Assembly (NCBI GenBank): GCA_029239935.1
Contig: JARBTY010000007.1
Location: 1 to 50,045 of the forward strand
Direction of reading: 5' to 3'
DNA from: Clostridia bacterium
Lineage (GTDB): Bacteria > Bacillota_A > Clostridia > Lachnospirales > Cellulosilyticaceae
Length of the DNA stretch: 50,045 nucleotides
The first letter of the stretch is position 1. Each line of letters begins with the position of its first letter. The translations under genes were made by a program, and so were the position numbers. Of the stretch, positions 9,049-20,053 are shown in pieces. A model generated the notes under the pieces. It did no database searches and had not been told where the DNA came from. It was given only the letters and a program-made list of their open reading frames with translations.

Positions 9049-9741
9049 TTATAAATTGGCTAGTATACTTTCAATCATCTTGCTAGCATTTCTTGCAGCG
9101 ACATATACAAATTCTTCAAAGTTTACATCTGCACTATGATCTGCTTTATCTGAAATAGCTCTTATAATAACAAAAGGTATTTGATTTAAATAACATGTGT
9201 GAGCAATAGCTGCTCCCTCCATTTCTGCACAATATGCTGTGAAGGTTGAATAAATATCTTCTTTAACCTTGATGCTTGAAATGAATTGATCCCCGCTTGC
9301 CACTCTACCAATGACTACTTTGTGACTGCCTTCTAGATTTTGAGCTGCTGCTTTAGCGACTGTTACAAGCTTTTCATCGGCCTCAAAATAAGTTTTATTC
9401 ATCCGTGGAATTTCTCCTCTTGGATTCCCTACAGCGGAAGCATCCATATCATGTTCAACAGTATCACTGGATATAACAATGTCTCCAATATTAATGTCAG
9501 GGTGCAGACCTCCCGCAACCCCTGTATTAATAATACAATCTGCATCAAATCTATCTATAAGAACCTGAGTACATACAGCAGCATTAACCTTACCAATACC
9601 GCACCTTACTACAACTAACTCTTTATCATTCATTGTACCTTGGCAAAATTCCATACTGGCAATAACCGTAGTATGCGTAATATTCATTTTTCTTTTAAGG
9701 GAAATAACTTCCTCATCCATTGCACCTATAATACCTATCAT
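9049..9741 (-). CDS. mtnN: 5'-methylthioadenosine/S-adenosylhomocysteine nucleosidase
   Basis: The 230-residue protein matches MtnN/Pfs throughout. It has MIGIIGAMDEEV with the catalytic glutamate near residue 11, a purine nucleosidase block INTGVAGGLHPDINIGDIVIS, VEHDMDAS, and CAEMEGAAIAH with the ribose-binding Met-Glu. The C-terminal RAISDKAD carries the catalytic aspartate. It cleaves methylthioadenosine and S-adenosylhomocysteine to adenine and the thioribose or ribosyl-homocysteine, serving methyl-cycle recycling and possibly autoinducer-2 precursor formation. The start is an ATG after GGAAGGAG. It appears monocistronic. Confidence 0.95.
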   Translation of the reverse strand: MIGIIGAMDEEVISLKRKMNITHTTVIASMEFCQGTMNDKELVVVRCGIGKVNAAVCTQVLIDRFDADCIINTGVAGGLHPDINIGDIVISSDTVEHDMDASAVGNPRGEIPRMNKTYFEADEKLVTVAKAAAQNLEGSHKVVIGRVASGDQFISSIKVKEDIYSTFTAYCAEMEGAAIAHTCYLNQIPFVIIRAISDKADHSADVNFEEFVYVAARNASKMIESILANL

Positions 9742-9858
9742 TTGTTTACTCCTTCCATCCCTATCAGGCTATTCTATAGCCTTGGATTTTCATATAGATT
9801 TATTATATCCTATAACTGCAATTTATCCAACTATAGCCTTTTATCAAGTCTCATTTTC

Positions 9859-10248
9859 CTAAGATGCGTTAAAAGGTTTGACCTTAAGTTTTAGAACCTC
9901 ATAAATCCTTTGTTTGACATCTTCTGTATGGGTCTCTCCATATTTTTGAATAAATTCCAGATTATCTAGTGTCACATCTAACATAACCTGCAGCCATGAA
10001 TATATTTTTTGTGCTGTTACGCGGTTCCTGTCATAAGAGATTGTTACTGTATTTTTATCATAATCGATATCTATTTTCTCTACACCATTTAATAACTTAA
10101 CTGCTTCTGCCGCATATTCTTCATAAATCTTGAATTGATTATCTATCTCTGATAACCTTTCAATTTGTATTTTTAACAGACCCGGACTATTTTCTATCAC
10201 ATTAAACTTGATTAAATTTTTGATGAGCTGTTTTTTGAGTCCAAACAC
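9859..10248 (-). CDS. Small protein with HMA-like ferredoxin fold
   Basis: The 129-residue protein begins at a GTG eight bases after GGGGGG; an ATG overlapping it is out of frame. Its pattern fits a beta-alpha-beta-beta-alpha ferredoxin-like fold of the HMA type: a strand near ENSPGLLKIQIERL, a helix, VEKIDIDYDKNTVTISYDRNRV, then a helix. The metal-binding CxxC of true HMA domains is absent, which resembles the HMA2 group. It lies between mtnN and the MarR gene on the same strand. Function is unknown; the fold assignment is tentative. Confidence 0.55.
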   Translation of the reverse strand: MFGLKKQLIKNLIKFNVIENSPGLLKIQIERLSEIDNQFKIYEEYAAEAVKLLNGVEKIDIDYDKNTVTISYDRNRVTAQKIYSWLQVMLDVTLDNLEFIQKYGETHTEDVKQRIYEVLKLKVKPFNAS

Positions 10249-10300
10249 ATAGCTCCCCCCTTTATATCAAGTTATGCGCCACTTTATCTATCTAGACATA

Positions 10301-10753
10301 TTATCTCTTAACGACATCATATTGATTTCTGAAAAATTCCGTAAGCTTTTTAAGTGAATTAATCAACACTTCATTGTCTTCATCAGACAGTTTATCGATC
10401 ATGGCTTTTACCATCGTCTGATGGAAACTTTCATGAATCCTGTAAGCAAGTTTCCCTTTATGTGACAGTTCTATTTCTACAAAGCGTCTGTCATCCTCAC
10501 AGCGATTCCTTATGACATACTCTTTTTTTACAAGCCTGTTAATTGAAGTCGTGAGTGTTCCTACAGTAACTCCAATCTGGCTTGCTACATCCGTCATAGT
10601 CCTTGATGTTAGACCAATAGCTTCTAAAACATGCATTTCTGTAATAGAGAGATCACTAAATTTGCTATTTTGAAGTGCCGCTTTCTCTATAGTCAGAATA
10701 TCGTTAAATAATTCCACGAGTAATTCATTAATGATTTTAACTGAACCTTGCAA
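10301..10753 (-). CDS. MarR family transcriptional regulator
   Basis: The 150-residue protein starts at TTG, six or seven bases after AAGGAGGAG. It has the MarR winged-helix: the helix-turn-helix TMTDVASQIGVTVGTLTTSINRL (given in parts: DVASQIGVTVGTL then TTSINRL) and the wing with the RCEDDRR motif, where DR residues contact DNA. Long terminal helices would form the dimer. The fold and length resemble FabT-type regulators of fatty acid synthesis in Firmicutes, but no fab genes are near. It is divergent from a DUF5658 gene, and a shared operator in the 150-base gap is likely though not identified. Confidence 0.85.
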   Translation of the reverse strand: MQGSVKIINELLVELFNDILTIEKAALQNSKFSDLSITEMHVLEAIGLTSRTMTDVASQIGVTVGTLTTSINRLVKKEYVIRNRCEDDRRFVEIELSHKGKLAYRIHESFHQTMVKAMIDKLSDEDNEVLINSLKKLTEFFRNQYDVVKR

Positions 10754-10904
10754 TTAAATCTCCTCCTTTCTATGACATGAATTTACTTTGTTTTTCAAAT
10801 TTTTCTATTCTCAAAGTTTAGAGTTTAATATTTGCATTATCAAGTATTGTGATGTACTAAACCAGGTATTATTTGGCAATACTAACAAACAGGAGGTGTT
10901 TCAT

Positions 10905-11255
10905 TTGATTAATTCTATAACTAAAGATTCAACTACCATTCTAAAAAATAAATTCACACTTATTTATATACTTAACTGTATTGACATTCTATTTACCTAT
11001 ACTTTACTTAAAACTGGTGACTTTTTTGAGGCCAACTTTATCATGCAGCCTATCGTCTCTAACGGCTTCTTAAGTATACTTGTTAAAATCATATTACCGG
11101 CCATCTTAATTTACATGCTATTTTTTTATTTAAAAGAAACTAAGTTCTCTTCTTTAAAACTTTGCAATTTTTTTATTAATATCGTCGTCCTTATTTACTT
11201 AATGATTAACTTTCTACATGTTTATTATATCATAAATATTTTTTTCAATTTATAA
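10905..11255 (+). CDS. DUF5658-like small membrane protein
   Basis: The likely start is the TTG at 10905, seven bases after AGGAGGT, giving 116 residues; the open frame extends further upstream but without a ribosome binding site. The protein has three or four membrane helices. The block LNCIDILFTYTLLKTGDFFEAN fits the DUF5658 pattern LNxxDxxxTxxxxxxGxxExN (quoted in two halves: LNCIDILFTYTLL and KTGDFFEAN). The family has no assigned function. It is divergent from the MarR gene and 183 bases upstream of the DUF368 transporter. Confidence 0.65.
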   Translation: MINSITKDSTTILKNKFTLIYILNCIDILFTYTLLKTGDFFEANFIMQPIVSNGFLSILVKIILPAILIYMLFFYLKETKFSSLKLCNFFINIVVLIYLMINFLHVYYIINIFFNL

Positions 11256-11371
11256 TTTTTATTTATTATACCTGTACTAAAGTACATTCTTCTCCTCATA
11301 TGTATAAATAACTGGCTTTACTATTGCTTGTCTTAAGTATGTACTATATACTATTTTATATAGATCAGATT

Positions 11372-11389
11372 GGATAATTCCAGTTATCC
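11372..11389. promoter_or_regulatory. Inverted repeat upstream of the DUF368 gene
   Basis: GGATAA and its complement TTATCC flank a six-base spacer, 50 bases upstream of the DUF368 start codon. No clear promoter could be fixed in this AT-rich gap, so whether this is an operator or a chance palindrome is open. Confidence 0.25.
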
Positions 11390-11438
11390 CTGATGTTAAT
11401 TTGTCCAAAAATATTATAATAAAACCGAGGATTGTAGA

Positions 11439-12335
11439 ATGATTATTAACTTAATTAGAGGTATGTTTATGGCATTTGCCGATAGTGTTCCTGGTGTTTC
11501 CGGTGGTACAATTGCTTTTGTGATGGGGTTTTATAATGAACTGATTGATTCGATTAATACATTGGTATCTCATTCTTCTGTGAAAAACAAAAAAAACGCT
11601 TTAATTTTTTTGTCTAAAATTGGTGTAGGATGGACGCTAGGGCTAATTACTTCAGTCCTTTTTATAGCTTCTATTTTTGAAAGTAAAATTTATAATATCA
11701 GTTCATTATTTATAGGTTTTATTCTTTTTTCCATTCCTATCGTTCTTAAGGAAGAACAAAAAAATCTTAAAAACAATTATAGACATTTAATTTATTTATT
11801 TGCAGGTATTATTATCGTCTCTCTAATAACTTATTTTAATCCTGTATCTAAAGGCGGCGGTATTGATGTTTCTATAAATCATCTTTCATTAAGCTTGGCA
11901 CTATATGTCTTTATAGCTGGAGCTATAGCCATCTCAGCAATGATTCTTCCTGGTATTTCCGGATCAACGCTACTGCTTATATTTGGTCTTTATACACCCA
12001 TTATTACGGCAACTAGGCATGTTATTCTGTTTAACTTCTCTTATCTGCCAGTTTTAATTATTTTTGCTCTAGGTATTTTATTTGGGATTGTTACGATTGT
12101 AAAACTTATAAGTTCTTTGCTTAAGACCAAACGTTCTCAACTTGTTTACTTCATTCTAGGTTTGATGATTGGTTCCTTTTATGCCGTTTTCATGGGACCC
12201 ACTACGTTAGAGGTTCCACTTCCACCTATGAATCTTAAGACCTTTAATGTTTTTTTCTTTTTAATTGGAGCTCTTATTATTATTTTATTAGATAGTCTAA
12301 AATTTATTTTAAAACCAAAGGCAAGCTATAAATAG
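11439..12335 (+). CDS. popT: DUF368 family polyprenyl-phosphate transporter (PopT-like)
   Basis: The 298-residue protein has about eight to nine membrane helices and two related family motifs: FADSVPGVSGGTIAFVMGFY near the N terminus and AISAMILPGISGSTLLLIFG in the middle, an internal duplication with the PGxSG core. DUF368 proteins have been shown in other bacteria to recycle undecaprenyl phosphate to the cytoplasmic face of the membrane (PopT). The start is an ATG after GAGGA. The terminator overlaps its stop codon. Family membership is firm; substrate is by analogy. Confidence 0.85.
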   Translation: MIINLIRGMFMAFADSVPGVSGGTIAFVMGFYNELIDSINTLVSHSSVKNKKNALIFLSKIGVGWTLGLITSVLFIASIFESKIYNISSLFIGFILFSIPIVLKEEQKNLKNNYRHLIYLFAGIIIVSLITYFNPVSKGGGIDVSINHLSLSLALYVFIAGAIAISAMILPGISGSTLLLIFGLYTPIITATRHVILFNFSYLPVLIIFALGILFGIVTIVKLISSLLKTKRSQLVYFILGLMIGSFYAVFMGPTTLEVPLPPMNLKTFNVFFFLIGALIIILLDSLKFILKPKASYK

Positions 12336-12353
12336 CTTGCCTTTATTTTTTTA
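12317..12353 (+). terminator. Intrinsic terminator after the DUF368 gene
   Basis: The stem AAAGGCAAGCTA pairs with TAGCTTGCCTTT around a four-base loop, followed by ATTTTTTTATT on the plus strand. It overlaps the stop codon of the DUF368 gene. On the minus strand the T-run is interrupted, so it may also help end pyrG only weakly. Confidence 0.85.
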
Positions 12354-12357
12354 TTAC

Positions 12358-13968
<1,611 letters not shown>

Positions 13969-14011
13969 TCAACCATATTTATATTTACATCTTCTCATTA
14001 TCAACCTTTAT

Positions 14012-14040
14012 ATTTTAGTATTATAATAACACAGTGTCAA
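14012..14040 (-). promoter_or_regulatory. SigA-type promoter of pyrG
   Basis: On the minus strand a perfect TTGACA (14040-14035) is separated by 17 bases from TAAAAT (14017-14012). Initiation is expected near 14005, giving a leader of about 45 bases before the pyrG ATG. Confidence 0.75.
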
Positions 14041-14133
14041 GTAATGTTAGCATTATCTTTTCTTTTTATAGATTCTTTTATCCTATATGATGCCATCTAA
14101 CAATAAGTGGCAACATATTTTTATCTTAAAATG

Positions 14134-14165
14134 AAAAATCCCCACTGTAACATCTTGGGGATTTT
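14134..14165 (-). terminator. Intrinsic terminator after the soluble chemotaxis receptor gene
   Basis: The stem AAAATCCCCA pairs with TGGGGATTTT around an 11-base loop. On the minus strand it is followed by a T-run. It lies about 40 bases past the stop codon of the receptor gene at 14207. Confidence 0.85.
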
Positions 14166-14206
14166 ATGCTGGCTTTTTCTAATCCTTTTTACCTATAAAT
14201 TTTAGT

Positions 14207-15277
14207 TTATTGATTTGAACGAATCATTTTATAGGCTTTTAGTTCATTAACACTCTTAGAAAGTTTTTCTTGTTTATCTGCCGCTTTGTCTACTTGGGCT
14301 ACTACGTCCAGCATATTCTTCTCTAAGCCTTTAAGCGATGCAACTGAAGTATTAATAAGTGCGATTTCACTGCCTATGCTTTCTGCGCATGCACAAGATG
14401 ATTCTATGCTGCTGGCAAATTCTTGAATGTATTGCGTAATAAGTGATATTTCTTTTTGTATTTGAGCTGTATTGGATTTGCTATCTTGTATATTTTTATC
14501 CGCCTGCTCTACCTTTACTTCAATTTTTTCAATACCTACAGTTGTGGCCTCTACTTCTTCACTGGTTCTAAGCGATGATTGTTCAAGTTCTCCTAAGAAT
14601 TTTGTCATATTATCAAGAAGCTCTTTTGTACCGTCCGACAGTTTTCTAATTTCTTCTGCAACTACTGCAAAACCTCTTCCTGCTTCTCCTGCTCTGGCAG
14701 CTTCTATCGATGCATTTAAGGCCAAAAGATTGGTTTGTTCAGCAATAGCTGATATCCCGGTAATATTACTTGTTACATTTCTAGCCGTTTCAATTAAGGT
14801 TGTGACTTGTTTTTTCATAGATTGTGCTGTAGCATTGATACCTTTAACAGCTTTTGTTATTGTTGCCAGCAGTTTTTCAACCTGCTCTGTTGAATTTGCT
14901 GATATCTGAATTTTTTCAGTAATACCATCAACAGTTGCTGTCACTTCTTTGGATCCACTGGATGTCTTTTGCCTTGAAGTTCCAAAAGTTCCTAATCTGC
15001 CAGTTACTTCACTTTCTATTGCAATTAATGTCTGGATTTGGGCAGCCACAATCTGTAACTCTTTAGAGGCTGTATCCTTTATATTTTTTATCTCTAATTT
15101 TACATCTTGTACTTGTGTAGATAAACTACCTATATGATTGCGGATTGCAATAATTTCTTCTACAGTTTCTGCTTTTAGGATAGCTTTTTTATTTTTACTG
15201 ATATCTTGTAATAACAGTTCTAATTCTCCCTCAGCTAACTTCCTCATTAATTCTACATGCTGTTTTTTATTAAACAT
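14207..15277 (-). CDS. Soluble methyl-accepting chemotaxis protein
   Basis: The 356-residue protein has no membrane helix and no recognised sensory domain. Its first 60 residues are a charged helix, after which the whole protein is a long coiled coil. The receptor hairpin tip [21 protein letters not shown] and [13 protein letters not shown] lies around residues 178-213 (the tip quoted here is 21 letters in the protein; its core is [18 protein letters not shown]). Such cytoplasmic receptors signal to CheA/CheW. The start is an ATG after GAGGGGG. It follows murG by 27 bases and so may be read from the malic enzyme-murG transcript. Confidence 0.9.
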   Translation of the reverse strand: MFNKKQHVELMRKLAEGELELLLQDISKNKKAILKAETVEEIIAIRNHIGSLSTQVQDVKLEIKNIKDTASKELQIVAAQIQTLIAIESEVTGRLGTFGTSRQKTSSGSKEVTATVDGITEKIQISANSTEQVEKLLATITKAVKGINATAQSMKKQVTTLIETARNVTSNITGISAIAEQTNLLALNASIEAARAGEAGRGFAVVAEEIRKLSDGTKELLDNMTKFLGELEQSSLRTSEEVEATTVGIEKIEVKVEQADKNIQDSKSNTAQIQKEISLITQYIQEFASSIESSCACAESIGSEIALINTSVASLKGLEKNMLDVVAQVDKAADKQEKLSKSVNELKAYKMIRSNQ

Positions 15278-15304
15278 ATTTTATCCCCCTCATTTTTAAT
15301 GATA

Positions 15305-16363
15305 TTAGTAGTATTCTCTGATAATATTTATAATTTTATCAATGGCCTTTGTCTCAGTGGCTTGTCTCATTGTTTCTTTATACTGCTCTTTATTGCGATA
15401 AATAAGTTCTATCTTCTCTACAAGTGTTTTTTCATTTAATTCATCTTCGAGTAAAATCTCACAGTATCCTTTATTCTTCATAGAGTTTGCGTTAAGAATT
15501 TGGTCTCCTCTGCTTGCTGAGGCAGAAAGCGGGATAAGCAAACTCGGTATATGCAGTGCTACCAGTTCAGAAATAGCATTAGCTCCTGCTCTTGACAGCA
15601 TGATATCTGTTATTGCAAACAAATGGGGCAATTCTTCTGACACATACTCAAATTGCTTGTAGCCTTGGATACCTTCGAGTGAAGCCTCTTTATTGCCTTT
15701 GCCGCATATATGAATCACATTAAACTTCTTTAATAGCTCTGGAAGTCCTTTTCGTAGAACTTTATTAATTTTGACTGAGCCTAAGCTTCCCCCCATCATT
15801 AAAAGAGTTGGTTTTTGATATTTAAAACTACACAATCTATTGCCTGTTTCTCTGCTTCCTTCAAAAAGTTCCTTTCTAATTGGCGACCCTGTAAGTACCC
15901 CTTTGTTCCCAACATATTGAAGGGTTTCTTCAAAGTTAACACATATTACTTTTGCCCCTTTCATCGCCATTTTATTGGCAAGGCCAGGGGTCATGTCTGA
16001 CTCATGGATGATAACTGGTATTTTAAGAGTGTTTGCTGCCATGACTACAGGTACTGTGACATATCCGCCTTTAGAGAAAACAACCTTTGGCTTTAATTTT
16101 TTTAAAACTTTATAAGCATCCAAAAATCCTTTAATCACCTTAAAGGGATCTTTAAAGTTTTGTAAAGACATATACCTTCTTAATTTCCCTGATGCAATGC
16201 CATAATAAGGGATATTTTCTTTCTCAATGAGGTCTTTTTCGATTCCTTGGTAACTTCCAATGTATCTTATATCCCACCCCTCATTTCTAAGACTTGGTAT
16301 TAATGCTATATGAGGTGTTACATGCCCAGCAGTCCCACCACCTGTGAGTACAATAGTCTTCAC
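15305..16363 (-). CDS. murG: UDP-GlcNAc:undecaprenyl-pyrophosphoryl-MurNAc-pentapeptide transferase
   Basis: The 352-residue protein has MurG hallmarks: VLTGGGTAGHVTPHIAL at the N terminus (lipid I site), IIHESDMTPGLANK, MMGGSLGSVKIN and the C-terminal donor-site block SRAGANAISELVALHIP. MurG adds GlcNAc to lipid I to make lipid II at the inner face of the membrane. The start is a GTG after AAGGAGG that overlaps the end of the malic enzyme gene, 13 bases away. It lies outside any mur/fts cluster here, an unusual placement; more than one MurG-like gene is common in some clostridia, so it could be a second copy. Confidence 0.93.
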   Translation of the reverse strand: MKTIVLTGGGTAGHVTPHIALIPSLRNEGWDIRYIGSYQGIEKDLIEKENIPYYGIASGKLRRYMSLQNFKDPFKVIKGFLDAYKVLKKLKPKVVFSKGGYVTVPVVMAANTLKIPVIIHESDMTPGLANKMAMKGAKVICVNFEETLQYVGNKGVLTGSPIRKELFEGSRETGNRLCSFKYQKPTLLMMGGSLGSVKINKVLRKGLPELLKKFNVIHICGKGNKEASLEGIQGYKQFEYVSEELPHLFAITDIMLSRAGANAISELVALHIPSLLIPLSASASRGDQILNANSMKNKGYCEILLEDELNEKTLVEKIELIYRNKEQYKETMRQATETKAIDKIINIIREYY

Positions 16364-16376
16364 TTATTGAACCTCC

Positions 16377-17528
16377 TTATTTTATTGAATGAATGACAGC
16401 TTCTGCCACTTTATCTGCTATCCCTTTATCAAATGGTTTAGGAAGTATATTTTCAGGACTTAATTCTTCTTCATCTATCATATCAGCAATTGCAAGAGCT
16501 GCTCCTATTTTCATATCTTCTGTAATTTGAGAAGCACGGGCTAAAAGAGCTCCTTTAAATATTCCTGGAAATACCAATACGTTATTGACTTGATTAGGAA
16601 AATCTGATCTTCCTGTCCCTACTACAAGTGCTCCTGCTTCTTTTGCCAAATTCGGCATAATTTCCGGCACTGGATTTGCCATAGCAAAAACTATTGCTTT
16701 TTCATTCATACTGCTTATCATCTCTTGTGATACAACATTGGGTGCTGACACTCCAATAAATATATCGGCTCCAACAAGCGCTTCTTTAAGTGTTCCTTGT
16801 AAACTAGATTTATTAATTTGTTTGCAAATATCTTTTTGCGCCCAATTCATCCACTCGGCATCTTGATACAAAATCCCCATTTTATCCACTACTATAATAT
16901 TCTCAAACCCATAATACAAAAGTAATTTGGTAATAGCTAGACCTGCTGAACCGGCTCCATTAATAACTACCTTTACTTGTTCTTTGAACTTGCCGGCTAC
17001 TTTAAGACTATTGATAAGACCTGCTAAAACAACGATAGCCGTCCCATGCTGGTCATCATGAAAGACAGGTATATTAAGTTCTTTCTTAAGCGCTTCTTCT
17101 ATTTCAAAGCATCTGGGCGCCGCAATATCTTCTAAATTAATGCCTCCAAAAGTAGGTGCTATTTGTTTAACAAATTTTATGATTTCATCAGTTCCTTTAG
17201 CATCTATACAGATAGGCACAGCATTAATTCCAGCAAATTCTTTAAATAATACGGCCTTGCCTTCCATAACAGGCATAGCTGCTTCTGGTCCTATATCCCC
17301 TAAGCCAAGCACTGCTGTCCCATCTGATATAACTGCTACCGTATTGCCCTTCATTGTATATTTATAAACATTTTCTCTATCCGCTGCAATCTCTTTGCAC
17401 GGTTCTGCAACTCCTGGCGTATACGCTATCGCTAAATCTTCTTTGTTATCCACTTTAGCTTTAGCCTTTATTTCCAGCTTTCCTTGCCACATCTCATGCA
17501 TCTTTAATGCTTCTTCTCTTAAGTCCAT
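16377..17528 (-). CDS. Malic enzyme (NAD-dependent type)
   Basis: The 383-residue protein is the short bacterial form of malic enzyme. It shows VAYTPGVAEPC-type sequence (AIAYTPGVAEPCKEIA), GDIGPEAAMPVMEGKAVLF, HDDQHGTAIVVLAGL with metal-binding residues, and the nucleotide-binding VINGAGSAGLAITKLLL. It decarboxylates malate to pyruvate with reduction of NAD(P). The start is an ATG after AAAGGAG. It leads a likely operon with murG and the soluble chemoreceptor, an odd functional mix. Confidence 0.94.
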   Translation of the reverse strand: MDLREEALKMHEMWQGKLEIKAKAKVDNKEDLAIAYTPGVAEPCKEIAADRENVYKYTMKGNTVAVISDGTAVLGLGDIGPEAAMPVMEGKAVLFKEFAGINAVPICIDAKGTDEIIKFVKQIAPTFGGINLEDIAAPRCFEIEEALKKELNIPVFHDDQHGTAIVVLAGLINSLKVAGKFKEQVKVVINGAGSAGLAITKLLLYYGFENIIVVDKMGILYQDAEWMNWAQKDICKQINKSSLQGTLKEALVGADIFIGVSAPNVVSQEMISSMNEKAIVFAMANPVPEIMPNLAKEAGALVVGTGRSDFPNQVNNVLVFPGIFKGALLARASQITEDMKIGAALAIADMIDEEELSPENILPKPFDKGIADKVAEAVIHSIK

Positions 17529-17686
17529 TGTTTAATTCTCCTTTAATAACCTGATGTTTCCTATGTTTTTTATAAAATATTATAGCTCATAAACTAATCC
17601 CTTCAGCTAGTACGGCTTATCTATTATGACTATACTGATTCCCCTTGTTTATGAGCTTAAAAGTTTTATCTTTAACTATTATATTT

Positions 17687-17716
17687 ATAATACTATTTCA
17701 CTGTGTACGAAGTCAA
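17687..17716 (-). promoter_or_regulatory. SigA-type promoter of the malic enzyme operon
   Basis: On the minus strand TTGACT (17716-17711) is separated by 18 bases from TATTAT (17692-17687). Initiation near 17680 gives a leader of about 150 bases before the malic enzyme ATG. Confidence 0.6.
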
Positions 17717-17753
17717 TATAGATTAAGTTAAGGCTGCATTAATATTTCTTACT

Positions 17754-17799
17754 ACAAAAAATAAGACCACCTTTCATATCCAATGCTGCGGTCTTATAG
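17754..17799 (-). terminator. Intrinsic terminator after the membrane chemoreceptor gene
   Basis: ATAAGACC and its complement GGTCTTAT flank a loop of about 20 bases that can add further pairs. On the minus strand the stem is followed by ATTTTTT. It lies about 35 bases past the stop codon at 17833. Confidence 0.7.
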
Positions 17800-17832
17800 T
17801 ATACCCTGTAATGCTTCTATTCCATACAGTTA

Positions 17833-19890
17833 TTACATCGTGAATTTCAAATAAGCCTTCTCTAACGTATTGACGTTTTTAACGAGTTCTTTAGATATCA
17901 TCATAACTTTTTCTGCGTATTCACTTTGCTGTTCACTTACGATACAAACTTCATCGGTGCTTTGTATCGCTCCATCTACAATTTTAGATATTTTATTTAT
18001 TTTACCCGACAATACTTCGTTACTGACATGTACTTCTTTTAACGTGTCTGTAATCTGCTTAATCGCATCATTCACATTGGCCGTTTTATCATAAATATCC
18101 GAGAAGGCTTCTCTTGCATCATTTACAATAGGTACCTGTTCATTAAATAACACTACAGCTTTCTCTAATTCCTTTAAAGTACTCTCCTTTTTATACTGTA
18201 TTGTATTGACAATATGCATAATCGTCTGTAATGCACCTTCTGTCTGTGTAGATAATCGTTTAATCTCTCCGGCCACAACGGCAAATCCACTTCCTGAAGC
18301 TCCAGCTCTGGCCGCCTCTATAGAAGCATTTAAAGAAAGCAAATTGGTTTGTTCATTTATTTCTTTAATGAGATCTGTAACTACTTTTATCTGACTTGCT
18401 TCATCTCCCAGCTCATCAACTTGTACTTTAACAGCCTGACTAATAAATAAAGTAGCTTCTGTCTGCTGGCTTAAATAATTGATCTTTTCCTTTGTATCAT
18501 TACTGATAGCCATCGTATGGTTAGAGTACTCTCCCATCTCATACATCTGCCTTACAACCTCTCTAATTTCTGTACAAAAACTCGCAATCATCTTCACAGA
18601 AGCATCTATTTCTGCCTTTTGCTTGTACGCACCTTCTGAAATAGTTGTTACTGCACTCTCTACCTCCTCAGCTGCTGCTGTTGTTGTTTCAGCTGACTCA
18701 CTAAGTAGTGAAATATTATTTTGAACTGACTCTGTGACTTCTTTCGCATGGGTGATAAGCCCTTTTATCGTTCCAATCATATTTTCAAACCCTATCGTGA
18801 GTAGATTAATTTCTTTATTATTTCGCTTAACTTTCTGATTAATAATTATCTCCACATTTAACATGCCACTTTCCACTTGACCCATTATTTGTGAAAGGTT
18901 TTCGATAGGTTTTACTATTTTCCTTCCAAATAAAATACTGATACTAATAGCTAAAAGGGCACAAATCAATAACAAACCATAAATAGTTGCTGTAGTCCAT
19001 TTAATCCCTGATAAAAGTACATTTTTAGGAGCATCTAAAACAACCATCCACTGGTTTTCACATTTGGCATAGCTTGTCAGTGCCTTTTGGGTCGTAAGTG
19101 TTCCTGTCTCCGCTGTAAAATTTTTATGATTAACTTCTGTATTTTTTAGATGTTCTTTATTTGAAAGAATAACCCTTCCATACGCATCTACCAGCATAAC
19201 TGGAATCTGTTCATTGATACTTGCCAGACTTAACATATCAGATAAATACACTATGCTCACTGGAAACAGCGCTATACATGCTTCGCCTTTTATAATCCCT
19301 ACATTTTTCCCTACATATACTCCCTCTGTTTCCCCTTCTGCAATATAAAACCATAAAGAGGCTGTTCTTGGAAGTTTCAAAATCTCCTGATATGCCTTAC
19401 TTTTTTTAAATATATCTGAAACTATGTACTTCTCTAAATGTTTAATATTGACTGCTTTAGAAGTATAAGATCTCTCTTGCAGAATAACCTCATCACCCAA
19501 AAGTATAAAACCACCCTCTATGACACCGGTTCCAACTAATTCATCCGCGATAAGGCTTGCCACCTGCGCCTTTGCAGTAAACATCTCAATATTATTCTCT
19601 TCTTCTATACTCTTGGCGTAAGCCATAAAATTACGGCCTGATATAATATTACTTGTAGAGATGTTTACAGTATGAATCGTAGTATTTATTGCATAGCTTA
19701 GCTGGTCAATTATTTTCTGAGAATATTGTCCTACTGTCTTTTCCATACTTACCGTACCGGAGAAAATAGCAACAGTTCCTATCAGTATGCTCGGAATAAG
19801 ACTTAAAGCAATTAATATGACTAATAATTGTGTATGTAAACTTGTTTTTGGCCTACTATTATTATATTTTATTTTTTTCTCTATAAACAT
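17833..19890 (-). CDS. Transmembrane methyl-accepting chemotaxis protein with Cache-type sensor
   Basis: The 685-residue protein has a membrane helix at about 23-46, an extracellular domain of about 250 residues, a second helix at about 300-322, a HAMP region to about 376 and a long signalling coiled coil. The hairpin core [18 protein letters not shown] sits near residue 525. The extracellular part has the size and layout of a double Cache sensor ([17 protein letters not shown] resembles a Cache strand pair), though this is by eye. The start is an ATG after AGGGGG. No flagellar SigD promoter was recognised upstream. The ligand is unknown. Confidence 0.92.
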   Translation of the reverse strand: MFIEKKIKYNNSRPKTSLHTQLLVILIALSLIPSILIGTVAIFSGTVSMEKTVGQYSQKIIDQLSYAINTTIHTVNISTSNIISGRNFMAYAKSIEEENNIEMFTAKAQVASLIADELVGTGVIEGGFILLGDEVILQERSYTSKAVNIKHLEKYIVSDIFKKSKAYQEILKLPRTASLWFYIAEGETEGVYVGKNVGIIKGEACIALFPVSIVYLSDMLSLASINEQIPVMLVDAYGRVILSNKEHLKNTEVNHKNFTAETGTLTTQKALTSYAKCENQWMVVLDAPKNVLLSGIKWTTATIYGLLLICALLAISISILFGRKIVKPIENLSQIMGQVESGMLNVEIIINQKVKRNNKEINLLTIGFENMIGTIKGLITHAKEVTESVQNNISLLSESAETTTAAAEEVESAVTTISEGAYKQKAEIDASVKMIASFCTEIREVVRQMYEMGEYSNHTMAISNDTKEKINYLSQQTEATLFISQAVKVQVDELGDEASQIKVVTDLIKEINEQTNLLSLNASIEAARAGASGSGFAVVAGEIKRLSTQTEGALQTIMHIVNTIQYKKESTLKELEKAVVLFNEQVPIVNDAREAFSDIYDKTANVNDAIKQITDTLKEVHVSNEVLSGKINKISKIVDGAIQSTDEVCIVSEQQSEYAEKVMMISKELVKNVNTLEKAYLKFTM

Positions 19891-19959
19891 GTATTTTCCC
19901 CCTGCAATGTTTCATAGATTTTAAAGGTTCCCGTATGGATAAATTTTAAAGACAATATA

Positions 19960-20003
19960 ATACAAGCCACCTAGGTTTTCTTATATGAAATCAGGCAGCT
20001 TGT
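19960..20003 (-). terminator. Weak terminator-like hairpin after mglC
   Basis: ACAAGCCACCT (19962-19972) can pair with AGGCAGCTTGT (19993-20003) through 11 pairs, two of them G-U in the minus-strand RNA. The T-run that follows is interrupted (ATTATATTG), so termination may be partial. Confidence 0.4.
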
Positions 20004-20053
20004 TTTATGATATATTTCAATATAGTGCTTTTATTTTAACTTTAAAACGACAT

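Larger units (their letters stand above)
17529..17832. other. Intergenic region upstream of the malic enzyme gene
   Basis: The 304-base region holds the malic enzyme promoter at its centre and the terminator of the downstream membrane chemoreceptor gene at its right. The stretch 17535-17660 is the untranslated leader. It is long (over 100 bases), but I could not fold it into a known riboswitch. Confidence 0.5.

Noticed and set aside
10754..10904. FabT-like operator between the MarR gene and the DUF5658 gene
   Set aside because: A few TTTG/CAAA half-sites occur, but no convincing palindrome could be fixed in this A/T-rich gap.
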